From: Poseidonibacter lekithochrous
Lineage (GTDB): Bacteria > Campylobacterota > Campylobacteria > Campylobacterales > Arcobacteraceae
Assembly (NCBI RefSeq): GCF_018861145.1
Contig: NZ_JAHKQT010000023.1
Span: 186,001-250,000, forward strand
DNA: 64,000 bases
Direction: 5' to 3'
The position numbers and the translations under genes were made by a program. Positions 45,640 through 55,104 of this stretch are shown piece after piece. The stretch's first letter is position 1; the number at the start of each line of letters is the position of its first letter. The notes beneath the pieces are model-generated. The model ran no database searches. It was not told the DNA's origin and saw only the letters and a list, made by a program, of their open reading frames with translations.

Positions 45640-46110
45640 ATGGAAGAAACAAAAAAACATATTTTAAAAGTAATAACTCCAAAAGCAGTATTACTTCCTT
45701 TAACAGAAGAAGCTAAAAAATCAATTATTAACGATCCTTGTGAAACATTTTTAATTAGAATGTCTAATTTTCCATATAGAATAGGAAGAGAGTCTAGGGT
45801 TGGGAAAAATGAAAAAGGTTTATTTGTAAAATTTAGAATTATGAAAAATATTGCTAAACCAAAAAATGATACATTTTTATATAATTCAGGCAAAGATTTA
45901 CAAATTTCAAAAGAACACTTACAAATTGAAAAAGATGGAAATATTTATACTTTAAAAGATAGAGGTAGTTCAAATGGTACTACAATAAATGGAATCACTT
46001 ATGGTGGGAATAAAAAAACTTTTAAAAGAAGAATTGAAGATGGAGATATTATTGCAATTGGAGATAAAAAGTCAAAGTTCGAATATCAATTTTTAATATT
46101 AGAAAAATAG
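45640..46110 (+). CDS. FHA-domain protein, first of a tandem pair
   Basis: A 156-residue cytoplasmic protein consisting of a short N-terminal block (TPKAVLLPLTEEA) and a forkhead-associated domain, which binds phosphothreonine peptides. The canonical binding residues are present: GRES (R50), SKEH (S90, H93) and RGSSNGTTIN (109-117). No membrane or effector domain. It is followed 8 bp later by a paralogue with the same layout and then by a giant AsmA-like protein, so the three form one operon. AGGA precedes the ATG. Confidence 0.88.
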   Translation: MEETKKHILKVITPKAVLLPLTEEAKKSIINDPCETFLIRMSNFPYRIGRESRVGKNEKGLFVKFRIMKNIAKPKNDTFLYNSGKDLQISKEHLQIEKDGNIYTLKDRGSSNGTTINGITYGGNKKTFKRRIEDGDIIAIGDKKSKFEYQFLILEK

Positions 46111-46118
46111 GTTAATTT

Positions 46119-46598
46119 ATGATAAACACTAAAAAAAACATTATAAAAACAATTATGCCAAAAGCAGTATTACTTCCTTTAACAAAAGAAGCAACAAATG
46201 CACTAGTAAAAGGTCAATATCAACATGACTTAATTCCTATGATGGATTTTCCTTTTAAAGTAGGAAGAGAATCAAGACTTGATACGAATGACAATGGCTT
46301 GTTTGTAAAATTAAGATTAATTAGAACTCCTTCTAAACCTAATAATGATATTTACCTTATTAATGAAGGAAGAGATTTACAAATATCAAAAGAGCACTTT
46401 CAAATTGAGAGAACTTCATCTGAATATATATTAAAAGATAGAGGTAGTTCAAATGGAACTACTATAAATGATATTACTTATGGTGGAGAAAAAGAAGTTT
46501 TTGAAAAAGTATTAAATGATGGTGATATAATTAAAATTGGTACTAATCAATCCTTATTTAAATACCAATTTTTGATTTTAGAAGATTTAGAAAACTAA
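46119..46598 (+). CDS. FHA-domain protein, second of a tandem pair
   Basis: A 159-residue paralogue of the preceding gene sharing PKAVLLPLT, GRESR, DLQISKEH, KDRGSSNGTTIN and ITYGG at identical positions, with R50, S90, H93 and the SSNGT loop conserved. The pair differs mainly at residues 22-45 and in the loops, which may alter peptide preference. It lies 9 bp before the DUF748 gene. No Ser/Thr kinase is encoded nearby; the only kinase of that kind in the window is HipA. Confidence 0.88.
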   Translation: MINTKKNIIKTIMPKAVLLPLTKEATNALVKGQYQHDLIPMMDFPFKVGRESRLDTNDNGLFVKLRLIRTPSKPNNDIYLINEGRDLQISKEHFQIERTSSEYILKDRGSSNGTTINDITYGGEKEVFEKVLNDGDIIKIGTNQSLFKYQFLILEDLEN

Positions 46599-46607
46599 AA
46601 AGGGTTT

Positions 46608-49600
46608 ATGATGGGTAAAATAGAAAAATATTTTTATTGGCTATGCTTTTTCTTAGCAATTTATATAACAATTGGTTTTAAACTAATTCCAAGTGTAATA
46701 CAAGATCAATTGGTAAAAAATTTAGATGAAAATTTAACTTTAAAAACTATAGTAGAAAAAGTAGAGTTTAATCCTTTTACATTTGAAGTAAAGATTCATA
46801 ATTTAACGCTATTAGATGATAAAAATAATAAAACAATCTCTTTTTCACAGTTTAAGTTAAATATTGCATTATTACGTTCTATTCTTGAAACACATGTTAG
46901 TTTAGAAGAAGTTTTACTTCAAGATACAACTATAAATGTCGAAGAGAGTTTAGATGGAACAATAAACTTAAGTAAAATACTTAAAAGTAGTGAAGAAGAA
47001 CCTGTAAAAGATGAAGAATCTTCTGATATTAAATTTTTAGTATCAAAAATCTCTTTAGTTAATATGAATATCAACTATACAAAACAAAGAGAAAATAAAC
47101 CCTATAAACTTTCTATAAATAATGCAAACTATACTTTATATGATGTTGGAACTTACAAGAATAGTTTGGCTTCAAATGATTTACAATTTAATATAAATAA
47201 ACACACAAAAGTGTCAATAAGTGGAGCTTTTAATACTCTTCCTTTTAAAATGTATGGAAAAGCTGAAATAATTGATTTAAGATTAAAAGAAATACTTAAT
47301 CAACAAAAAGAGATACTAAACTTTGATATTAATGATGATGCTAGATTTGATTTAGCATTAAACTACAATATTAATACAGAAAATGATTTTGACTTGAAAT
47401 TAGAAACAAAAAAATTAGAGTTTTCAAATATAGATATTAGTCAAAATAAAAGTAGTATTGCAAAACTAAATAAACTTATGGTTGAAAAAGTAAATCTTGA
47501 TTTGCTAAAACAAGACATTAAAGTAAACAATATAAGTATAAATGACTTATCTACAAATATAATAAGTGATAAAATGGGCTTAAATTTAGCAACTTTAGTA
47601 AAAGAAACAGCTAGTAAAAAAGAAGAAATAATAACAGAAGAAGAAAAGACTTCTGAGCTAACAAAACCTTGGAATATTTTAGTATCAAATTTCAAACAAA
47701 CAAATTTGGATTTAACTTTTTTAGATAAACAGAATGATACTAGTGTTAAAACTCAAAAACTTAATACAGATATTTCAAGTATAAAGCTTACAGGTTCAGA
47801 TATTTTACTTAATAAACTTAAAATTACAAACCCAAATATAATATATAGTGATAATAAAAATGCAATGAATATAAATTTAAACAATAACTTAATTTCATTA
47901 GATAAATTATCAATTTTGAATAATAATATAGATATTAACAATATTAGCACAACACAAAGTGCAATCTCATATAAAGATAAAAAAGCTTCATTGAATATTG
48001 ATTTAAATGATCCTAAAATAAATATAGATAATCTAAAAATTAAAGATTCTGATATTTATATTGGAAAGGTTGATTTAAATACTCCAAAACTTGAGTATAA
48101 AGACTCTAAAAATGCCTTAAATATCAAGAGTACTGATATAAATTTATCAACAATTGATTTGAATATTATCAAATCAATTATTTCAATGAATAAAATAAAA
48201 CTTGATACTCCTACATTGAAATTTAGTAATCAAAAATCTAAATTAGATATAGATACAAAAGATACAAACCTTATAGTAAATAATTTCAATATTAATGGTC
48301 CAAAGATAGCTATGGAATCAATAGCACTTATAAACCCTGAATTAAATATCAATGATAAAACAAATAAACTACAAATTGATATTAATAAAATAAATGCAAA
48401 TATAAATTCGTTTTTGTTAAATAACAATGATATCTTAATTAAAACGGCAAAAATTGAAAAAGGCTTATTAACATTTAAAGATTTAATAAACAAAACAACT
48501 ATATCTTCAGATAAAATGGAAATAAATGCAAGTGATTTAAAACAAAGTAAAGACCTATTAAGCGTAGCATCTCTTAGTATTCTTGATCCTAGTATTTCTA
48601 TGATAAACGATATTGATAAAACAAATATTCTTGCAAAAAATATTGATGTAAATATTACAGGTATTTCAAATGGCAAAAATGGTTTAAAAGTTTTAAAAAC
48701 TAATATTTCAAAACCAAATATTTCTGTAACACTAGAGAAAAACAATAATAAAGCAGTTGAAAAAAAAGAGCCTAGCAAAGAAGCAAAAAAAGAGACGAGT
48801 AAGGAATCAGCAGCAAAATTAAATATTGGTCCTATAAATATTGATAATGCTATATTAAGTTTTGAAGATAAAAACTTACCTCTTCCTTTTAAAACTGTTA
48901 TTAGTAAGTTAAGTGGAAACGTTTCAAAATTAGATACTACCAAATCATCTACATCAAAACTAAATGTTAAAGGAATAGTAGATAAATATGGAACTACAAA
49001 AATAACAGGAGTTGTAGACCCTCAAAGTTTAAAAATATTAACTGATATTAATATGTTGTTTAAAAACATCTCTATGCAAAATTTTACACCTTACACAGGG
49101 AAGTTTATAGGGAAAGAGTTGGAAAGTGGAAAGTTAGATTTAGATTTAAAATATAATGTTCTAAAATCAAACCTTGATGCTCAAAATAGTATTATAATTA
49201 CAAAGTTAAAACTTGGTAAAAAAGTAGAGAGTAAAGATGCTGTTTCTCTTCCTTTAGAACTTGCTATTGCATTGCTAGAAGATACAAATGGAGTAATTGA
49301 TCTTAATATTCCAGTTACTGGAAATATGGATGACCCTCAATTTGCAATTGCTCCTCTTGTATGGAAAGCCTTTGTTAATTTAATTACTAAAGCAGTAACA
49401 GCACCATTTTCACTTCTAGGAGCTATCTTTGGATTTGAAGCAAATGAAATTGATAGTGTTGATTTTAATTATGGGAAAGATTCAATAACACCAATTCAAA
49501 AAGAGACATTAGATAAAATTACTCAAATCTTAAAAAAACGTCCAAATATAGTTTTAGAAGTTGTTCCATCTTATGATAAAAACAAAGATTTGTATGCTCT

Positions 49601-49973
49601 TAAAAAGGTATTATTTGATGAAATTATTTCAGATGAATTAAAAAATGTAAAACAAAAAGAGTATAAAAAAGAATATATAGAACTACTAGAAGAATTATAT
49701 GAAGATTTTGATCAAAAAGTTAAACCTTTAAAAGAGCAGTACGTAAATGACGAAAAAACATATATAGATACACTAGAGACTTATATTATTTCTAGACAAA
49801 AAGTTGAAACTTCTACTTTAAAACAAATTGCACTTACAAGAGTAGAAAATATAAAAGATTACTTAGTAGAAGTAAAGAAAGTAAATACAAAACAAATAAA
49901 ACTATCTAAGAAAATAGATATTAAAACTCAATCTGGAAAAACTTCAAATATAGACCTAAAATTATCTAAATAA
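46608..49973 (+). CDS. Giant AsmA-like DUF748 protein
   Basis: An 1121-residue envelope protein. An N-terminal membrane helix (about 8-25) is followed by the DUF748/AsmA entry NLTLKTIVEKVEFNPFTFEVKIHNLTLLD. A very long beta-rich periplasmic region follows, with several ~45-50-residue repeats of the type LDTPTLKFSNQKSKLDIDTKD and NINGPKIAMESIAL. The C-terminal conserved core is GKFIGKELESGKLDLDLKY, IDLNIPVTGNMDDPQFAI, then an OmpA-like NYGKDSITPIQKETLDKI and a charged helical tail. AsmA-like proteins are thought to bridge the periplasm and move lipid to the outer membrane. Two ATGs are adjacent at the start. Last gene of the FHA operon. Confidence 0.82.
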   Translation: MMGKIEKYFYWLCFFLAIYITIGFKLIPSVIQDQLVKNLDENLTLKTIVEKVEFNPFTFEVKIHNLTLLDDKNNKTISFSQFKLNIALLRSILETHVSLEEVLLQDTTINVEESLDGTINLSKILKSSEEEPVKDEESSDIKFLVSKISLVNMNINYTKQRENKPYKLSINNANYTLYDVGTYKNSLASNDLQFNINKHTKVSISGAFNTLPFKMYGKAEIIDLRLKEILNQQKEILNFDINDDARFDLALNYNINTENDFDLKLETKKLEFSNIDISQNKSSIAKLNKLMVEKVNLDLLKQDIKVNNISINDLSTNIISDKMGLNLATLVKETASKKEEIITEEEKTSELTKPWNILVSNFKQTNLDLTFLDKQNDTSVKTQKLNTDISSIKLTGSDILLNKLKITNPNIIYSDNKNAMNINLNNNLISLDKLSILNNNIDINNISTTQSAISYKDKKASLNIDLNDPKINIDNLKIKDSDIYIGKVDLNTPKLEYKDSKNALNIKSTDINLSTIDLNIIKSIISMNKIKLDTPTLKFSNQKSKLDIDTKDTNLIVNNFNINGPKIAMESIALINPELNINDKTNKLQIDINKINANINSFLLNNNDILIKTAKIEKGLLTFKDLINKTTISSDKMEINASDLKQSKDLLSVASLSILDPSISMINDIDKTNILAKNIDVNITGISNGKNGLKVLKTNISKPNISVTLEKNNNKAVEKKEPSKEAKKETSKESAAKLNIGPINIDNAILSFEDKNLPLPFKTVISKLSGNVSKLDTTKSSTSKLNVKGIVDKYGTTKITGVVDPQSLKILTDINMLFKNISMQNFTPYTGKFIGKELESGKLDLDLKYNVLKSNLDAQNSIIITKLKLGKKVESKDAVSLPLELAIALLEDTNGVIDLNIPVTGNMDDPQFAIAPLVWKAFVNLITKAVTAPFSLLGAIFGFEANEIDSVDFNYGKDSITPIQKETLDKITQILKKRPNIVLEVVPSYDKNKDLYALKKVLFDEIISDELKNVKQKEYKKEYIELLEELYEDFDQKVKPLKEQYVNDEKTYIDTLETYIISRQKVETSTLKQIALTRVENIKDYLVEVKKVNTKQIKLSKKIDIKTQSGKTSNIDLKLSK

Positions 49974-50001
49974 TATAGTAAAGATTAATCTTTACTATAT
50001 T
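49972..50001 (+). terminator. Terminator of the FHA-DUF748 operon
   Basis: AATATAGTAAAGATT followed by its exact reverse complement gives a 30-bp palindrome that starts in the DUF748 stop codon region. The T tract is weak, so folding as a terminator is likely but not certain. Confidence 0.5.
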
Positions 50002-50110
50002 CTTAACTTATAACTATTATTTGTAATTCTTATTACTTGACTTCTAATATTTAATTTGATATTATTCATTTATATAATATATTATTATAATTTAAAGATA
50101 AGGATAACTT

Positions 50111-50656
50111 ATGAAAAAAATGATTTTACCTGGAATACTAATATTACTTATACTCTTTGTTACTTTTGCAGTTTTTGAAGAAGTTAATAAATTTGATCCA
50201 AATAAAAAAAGATTGGCATGCCAAGAAACAACAACAACTTTTGAGAAAATAGACTTTGAAAATCCTATTTGGGAAACTAATAATCTAATAGAAACAAATA
50301 ATTTTATTGTTAAATCTGATATTGAATACTCTAAGTATATGCCAAGTCATTTAAAAGATATTTTAACTGTTACACAAGCAGATGAGATGCTAAACTCAAT
50401 ATTAAAAGAACATATTAAATCAAATATAGCAAATGAAAAGAAACTAATCATTGATTATTATATATATGAAAATGATAAAGAAGATAAGGGGAAAAAAGGT
50501 GCTAAATCAAAACTCTATGCAGGATATATCTTGTTTGAATTTAAATTAGATAATAAATTAGTATATAAAATACAAACTGACTATATGGATATAGATGGAA
50601 AAGATATTAAAGAAAGAATGGTTTGTGCAATAGATTCGTTTTTATCAATTAAATAA
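50111..50656 (+). CDS. Membrane-anchored protein of unknown function
   Basis: A 181-residue protein with one N-terminal hydrophobic segment (MKKMILPGILILLILFVTFAVF) and a periplasmic domain. I do not recognise the family. The domain holds two cysteines (LACQET near residue 37 and MVCAID near the C-terminus) that could form a disulfide. The middle is charged and low in complexity (ENDKEDKGKKGAKSK). AAGGATAA precedes the ATG. It may be co-transcribed with the next gene 11 bp downstream. Confidence 0.6.
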   Translation: MKKMILPGILILLILFVTFAVFEEVNKFDPNKKRLACQETTTTFEKIDFENPIWETNNLIETNNFIVKSDIEYSKYMPSHLKDILTVTQADEMLNSILKEHIKSNIANEKKLIIDYYIYENDKEDKGKKGAKSKLYAGYILFEFKLDNKLVYKIQTDYMDIDGKDIKERMVCAIDSFLSIK

Positions 50657-50667
50657 AGGATTATAAA

Positions 50668-51057
50668 ATGAAACAAAAAATATTTAAAGATAAATACTCA
50701 ATTTTTGAAATTGAGTATAAAAAAGATGAATTAAAATTTAAAAGTGTTGATGAGATTATAAGTGCATTACAAGTAAAAATTGATGCTCATCCTGTTATTG
50801 CATTTATTGCAATTTTTGATCAGCATGCTCATACTTCTTCTTTAGAAATGGGTGAAATAAATGATAGTATTAAAGCTGCAAAAAATATTATATTTTGTTT
50901 TGGTAAAGAGTTACCAACGCCTGAAGTTTTAGCTGTAAGACCTAGAAGTATTGGAGTTTGTGAACTAGAAGATTCTTATGTAATAAATTATCTTGAAGCA
51001 CCAAATGAAGCTGCAAATGATACTATGGAAAATTTTATTAAATCCTTAAAGAACTAA
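50668..51057 (+). CDS. Conserved small protein (DUF6858-like)
   Basis: A 129-residue soluble protein that resembles a family I recall from Campylobacterota annotated DUF6858; function unknown. Notable stretches are KIDAHPVIAFIAIFDQHAHTSSLEMGEI, AAKNIIFCFGKELPTPEVLAVRPRSIGV and the C-terminal YLEAPNEAANDTMENFIKSL. The His-rich FDQHAHT and FCFGKEL segments could bind a ligand, but no activity is known. AAGGATTATAAA precedes the ATG. Confidence 0.65.
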   Translation: MKQKIFKDKYSIFEIEYKKDELKFKSVDEIISALQVKIDAHPVIAFIAIFDQHAHTSSLEMGEINDSIKAAKNIIFCFGKELPTPEVLAVRPRSIGVCELEDSYVINYLEAPNEAANDTMENFIKSLKN

Positions 51058-51080
51058 TACCAATCTATATTTAAATTAAA

Positions 51081-51106
51081 GTAATAAAGCTTTATAGCTT
51101 TATTAC
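51081..51106. terminator. Terminator at the 3' end of mutS2
   Basis: GTAATAAAGCT-TTAT-AGCTTTATTAC is an 11-bp perfect stem with a tetraloop between the convergent DUF6858-like gene and mutS2, overlapping the mutS2 stop. A/T-rich flanks lie on both sides. Confidence 0.7.
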
Positions 51107-53296
51107 CTTTGCTCCAAAACCACCTTGTGAAGGATGAGCATCTGTATATCCAGCAACACTTGGATGTGAATCTAAAAATTGCTTAACTGCATATGATAAC
51201 TTTCCAGTTCCAATTCCATGATAAACTAAAACTTCATCAAAACCAGCTATTAAGGCATCTGATAAAAACTTATCAAGATTGTTTATAGCTTCTTCACTTC
51301 TTTGTCCATGTAAATCTAGTTTTACATGACCAGTTGAAGGTTTTTCTATATTTACTGTAGCTTTTATAGGTTTCTTTTTTAACTTTGGAGGATTACCAGA
51401 TCTTTGTAAGTCAGCTAACTTAACCTGAACTTTCATTCCCATATCATTTTCAATATATGCTTTTGCGCCTTTAATTGATATAAGTACACCTTTTGTAGTT
51501 CTATATTTTACTCTATCGCCTACTTTTAATTCAACAATATCTTGAACTCTTTGAGTTTTTATAACACTTGCTTTTTGATGCGCAACATTTAAATGTTGAT
51601 GTGATTCAGTACTTAATTTTGCTTTGATAGCTTTTTTAGCTTCATCTCGTGCATCTTTATATTCTTTATGAAGTTTTGATTTTTCTGTGTAGATATGATC
51701 ATCTAAAGTTTCTTTTTGCTCTTTTAAATTTCTTGATAATCTTTCCATATTATCAATCTCACTATTTAACTTTTCAATTTTTAGTTTATAATCTTTTTCT
51801 AACTCACTACTTCTCTCAATTAGTTCATTTAATTTATCTTTATCATCACCATAAACTTCTTTTGCTTTTTTAACTACAGTATTTGGAATTCCATATCTTG
51901 AAGCTGTTTCAAAAGCATATGACTTTCCAATAGTTCCTTGTAAAAACTCATAAGTAGGCACTCTATTCGCTTCATCATAAAGTGCAGCAATTAGTTCAAC
52001 ATCATCATTTGCTGCCATTAAAGCTGCCAATCTTTTATGGTGAGTTGTAATGATTATCTTAATATCTTTTTTAATAAGTTCTTCGATAATTACTTTAAAT
52101 AAAGAAGCTGCTTCATCTGAATCTGTACCTAACTCAATCTCATCAACTCCAACAATTGCATTTCTTGTTGAAAATAGTTTTGAAAATTCTTGCATTCTTC
52201 CTGCAAATGTTGAAATATCATTTTTAACACTTTGTGGATCATCTAAAACTGCGTTTATTGATTTAAAATTGCTTATTTTTGTATCTTTATGTGCATTATA
52301 TGGAATTAAATATTTTGAAAGTAAAACAGCAGATAAAATAGATTTTAACATCATTGTTTTACCACCTGCATTTACTCCTGTAATCATAACAACAGATTTA
52401 GAAAAATCAATACTTATAGGTTTTGGGTCATGAAGTGCGGGGTGAGAGAAATCAACAAGTTTATTTTCATTTTTCTTTGTTGGAATAATAAAGTTTTTAT
52501 CATTTATCTTAGCAAAAAATAGTCTTGCTTGATAATGATCAAATCTATCAAACTCTTTATTTATAAATTTTAAAAACATCAAGTTTTTTTCAAATAAAGA
52601 AGTTATTTGTCTACATATTTTTAATAAGATTTCTTCTTGTTTATTTTTTAAGTCATTTTGTTTTTGTTTTAAAGAACTTACACTATGTGGAAGTACATAA
52701 AAGAATCCAGAGTTTGATCTATCAATTACTGAAGCTTTTAAAACATGATTAAAACCACCACGAACAAGTAGTGATTCTTCACCATTTATATAGTGAACTT
52801 GAGAATCAACAAGATAAGATCTTACTTTCTGATTATTAATTATCTTGTATAAACTTTGTTTAATTTCTTCTTTATTCTTAGAAATTGCATATTTAATAGA
52901 ATCAAACTCTTCATCAATGCCATCTTTTAGATTTGCTCTTTCATCAAAATAGTCACATACCTTTTCTACATCAGATGGTATTATAATTTTATCAATCCAT
53001 TCTTGAAGTTTACCATCAAAGTTAAATCTTTTTAAATACATAAAGTATTTTAAGATTTTAACAAATTCAATAATATCATCAACTTTTAAAACACCTTGTT
53101 TTTGTATATGTTGTAAGGCTCTATCAAGATTTTGTATTTGATTTGGAGCTTTAATATCAAATTTTGATAACTCGTTTATAAGTTTAAAATGAAGGTTTAT
53201 GTCACCTTCTAAAATAATAGATTTTTCTCTAGCCATAAGCTTTGAAAAACTATCAATATAATCAATTAAGTCTAATTTTTTTAATATATTTTGCAT
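51092..53296 (-). CDS. mutS2: Endonuclease MutS2
   Basis: A 734-residue MutS2 with core and lever domains and the ATPase (Walker A TGVNAGGKTMMLKS, Walker B region AIVGVDEIELGTDSDEAAS, THHKRLAAL). A coiled-coil linker follows, then a KOW-like segment (VGDRVKYRTTKGVLISIKG) and a C-terminal Smr nuclease domain (VKLDLHGQRSEEAINNLDKFL, HGIGTGKLSYAVKQFL). It lacks the mismatch-recognition domain of MutS1. MutS2 proteins suppress recombination, limit oxidative DNA damage (Helicobacter) and split collided ribosomes (Bacillus). It is the last gene of a long minus-strand run. Confidence 0.94.
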   Translation of the reverse strand: MQNILKKLDLIDYIDSFSKLMAREKSIILEGDINLHFKLINELSKFDIKAPNQIQNLDRALQHIQKQGVLKVDDIIEFVKILKYFMYLKRFNFDGKLQEWIDKIIIPSDVEKVCDYFDERANLKDGIDEEFDSIKYAISKNKEEIKQSLYKIINNQKVRSYLVDSQVHYINGEESLLVRGGFNHVLKASVIDRSNSGFFYVLPHSVSSLKQKQNDLKNKQEEILLKICRQITSLFEKNLMFLKFINKEFDRFDHYQARLFFAKINDKNFIIPTKKNENKLVDFSHPALHDPKPISIDFSKSVVMITGVNAGGKTMMLKSILSAVLLSKYLIPYNAHKDTKISNFKSINAVLDDPQSVKNDISTFAGRMQEFSKLFSTRNAIVGVDEIELGTDSDEAASLFKVIIEELIKKDIKIIITTHHKRLAALMAANDDVELIAALYDEANRVPTYEFLQGTIGKSYAFETASRYGIPNTVVKKAKEVYGDDKDKLNELIERSSELEKDYKLKIEKLNSEIDNMERLSRNLKEQKETLDDHIYTEKSKLHKEYKDARDEAKKAIKAKLSTESHQHLNVAHQKASVIKTQRVQDIVELKVGDRVKYRTTKGVLISIKGAKAYIENDMGMKVQVKLADLQRSGNPPKLKKKPIKATVNIEKPSTGHVKLDLHGQRSEEAINNLDKFLSDALIAGFDEVLVYHGIGTGKLSYAVKQFLDSHPSVAGYTDAHPSQGGFGAKVIKL

Positions 53297-53345
53297 GGCC
53301 GAATTATAACTAAAAGGCCATAATAATCATATGAATTAAATGAAT

Positions 53346-53744
53346 TTATTTACATTTCTGATCTAAATCTTTTAACTCTAAGTTTAAAGCATTTGAAGAG
53401 ATATAAACTTCCCACAATGAAATACATAAAGATAAACACATAATAAGTAAACTTAATCCGAATACTTGTTTCCCTATTTCATAAGATTCTAGAAAAAAGG
53501 CAAACATAGAAATTGTACACATAAGCATAGATACCACTCCAAAAAATTGCATCCATTTTGTAAGTTCTAATCTTTTTTTTAAATTCCCAATTTGTCCAGA
53601 TAAATTTTTACTACCATGTTCTCTTGCTTGATGGCTAAGAGAACGAATAAGTTGTCCAGTTGTTAAAAAACGATTTGTATATGCTAAAAGAAGCAATGAA
53701 ATTGCTGGGAATAATAAAGCTGGTGTTGATATTTCTATATCCAT
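53346..53744 (-). CDS. DUF2721 membrane protein
   Basis: A 132-residue protein with three hydrophobic segments (TPALLFPAISLLLLAYTNRF, WMQFFGVVSMLMCTISMFAFFL and VFGLSLLIMCLSLCISLWEVYIS) and the DUF2721 block RFLTTGQLIRSLSHQ...LKKRLELTKW. The function of the family is unknown. It follows the DASS transporter by 16 bp and precedes mutS2 by 49 bp, on the same strand. Confidence 0.85.
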   Translation of the reverse strand: MDIEISTPALLFPAISLLLLAYTNRFLTTGQLIRSLSHQAREHGSKNLSGQIGNLKKRLELTKWMQFFGVVSMLMCTISMFAFFLESYEIGKQVFGLSLLIMCLSLCISLWEVYISSNALNLELKDLDQKCK

Positions 53745-53760
53745 TTAAGACCTTTAGTTT

Positions 53761-55101
53761 TTAAATAAAATATTGCCAGTAAACTAAGGCAATAGTAGTA
53801 ATAGCAATAATACCAATAATATTAAATAATACACCAAATTTCGCCATTTGTTTTACTTTTATCGCACCACTACTCATTGCAATTGCATTTGGCGGAGTTG
53901 CAATTGGTAGCATAAATGCATAAGAAGCACAAATTGTTGCAATCATCAATAATAAAGTCATATCCATATTTGTAGCTTGTCCTAATGAATAAATAATAGG
54001 AAGAGCAATTGAGATAAGTGCAGTATTTGATGTGATTTCAGTTGTAAATGTAATAATAGCTGCAACCATTAAAATCAATACAATTACAGGTAAATCTGTT
54101 AAAGATAACATATATGTTGCTACTTCACTTGCTAAACCAGTATTTGAGAATGCTTTTGCAATTGTAAAACCTGCACCAAATAAGAAGATAATTTCATAAG
54201 GAATATTTTTTGCATCTTCCCATGTAATAAATCCAATTTTTGGAACAAACATTAAAAGTCCAAAACTTAATAATATCGCTGTTTCATTAAGACCTAATCC
54301 TGAATAATAAGGTTCAATCTTTGAGTTTACTAATAAAAGTACTATTAATCCTAATAAAATATACAATAATCTTTTTTGATCAGGTAATAGTTTTTCTTTT
54401 AAATCAAGTTTATTATCAAGTTTTATATCACCTAAGCCTAAAGATAAAACCCATGGAATTAAAATAAGCATTACAATAGCTAATGGTCCTGTTAATAAAA
54501 TCCATTGAATAAATGCAATTGGTTCAATTGAATGTTGTTGCATAAATCCCATAAGAATTAGGTTTGGAGGTGTTCCAATTGGTGTAATAATTCCACCAAT
54601 ACTACATCCATAAGCAATTGCTAAAGCTAATCTAGCTTTAAATTTTATATTTTCAGTTAAAAATATAGCAATTGGAATTAAAAGCAATGCTGATGTAGAA
54701 TTTGATAATATCGAACTTAATAAAGCAGCAGTAATTGCTAATGAAAAAATCATTCCTCGTGGAGTTGAAGGAAAAACCATTAATAATTTATTTGAAATAT
54801 ATTTATGAAGGTTGATTTTTTGTGTTGCAATTGCAATCATAAAACCACCCATAAATAAGAAAATTGTCGTATTAGAATAATTTGCAGTTGCTGTTTTTAT
54901 ATCTAAAATACCAAAAGCAGGGAAAAGCACAATTGGAAGTAAAGAAACAACACCAATTGGTAAAGCTTCGTTTGTCCACATTACAACAAGTAGTGAAATT
55001 AATCCAATCAAAATTGAATGTTGTGTATTAAAAAATATACTTGCAAGGAAAAAGAATCCAACAGAAATAAGTATAGAAATAAATATATTTTTCATAATCA
55101 A
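53761..55101 (-). CDS. DASS/SLC13-family sodium:dicarboxylate (anion) symporter
   Basis: A 446-residue inner-membrane transporter with about eleven helices. The family's SNT-type signature appears twice: SNSTSALLLIPIAIFL and TSNTALISIALPII. GIITPIGTPPNLILMGF and MLPIATPPNAIAMSSG complete the two halves. Bacterial members carry dicarboxylates such as succinate or malate with Na+, and some carry sulfate. The substrate is not determined here. It lies 3 bp after mog on the same strand. Confidence 0.9.
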   Translation of the reverse strand: MIMKNIFISILISVGFFFLASIFFNTQHSILIGLISLLVVMWTNEALPIGVVSLLPIVLFPAFGILDIKTATANYSNTTIFLFMGGFMIAIATQKINLHKYISNKLLMVFPSTPRGMIFSLAITAALLSSILSNSTSALLLIPIAIFLTENIKFKARLALAIAYGCSIGGIITPIGTPPNLILMGFMQQHSIEPIAFIQWILLTGPLAIVMLILIPWVLSLGLGDIKLDNKLDLKEKLLPDQKRLLYILLGLIVLLLVNSKIEPYYSGLGLNETAILLSFGLLMFVPKIGFITWEDAKNIPYEIIFLFGAGFTIAKAFSNTGLASEVATYMLSLTDLPVIVLILMVAAIITFTTEITSNTALISIALPIIYSLGQATNMDMTLLLMIATICASYAFMLPIATPPNAIAMSSGAIKVKQMAKFGVLFNIIGIIAITTIALVYWQYFI

Positions 55102-55104
55102 GCC

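Noticed and set aside
48230-48943. 237-codon ORF on the minus strand inside the DUF748 gene
   Set aside because: It is a shadow of the Lys/Asn/Ile-rich coding strand; the apparent hydrophobic protein is what antisense reading of AAA/AAT/ATT codons gives, and it has no ribosome site.
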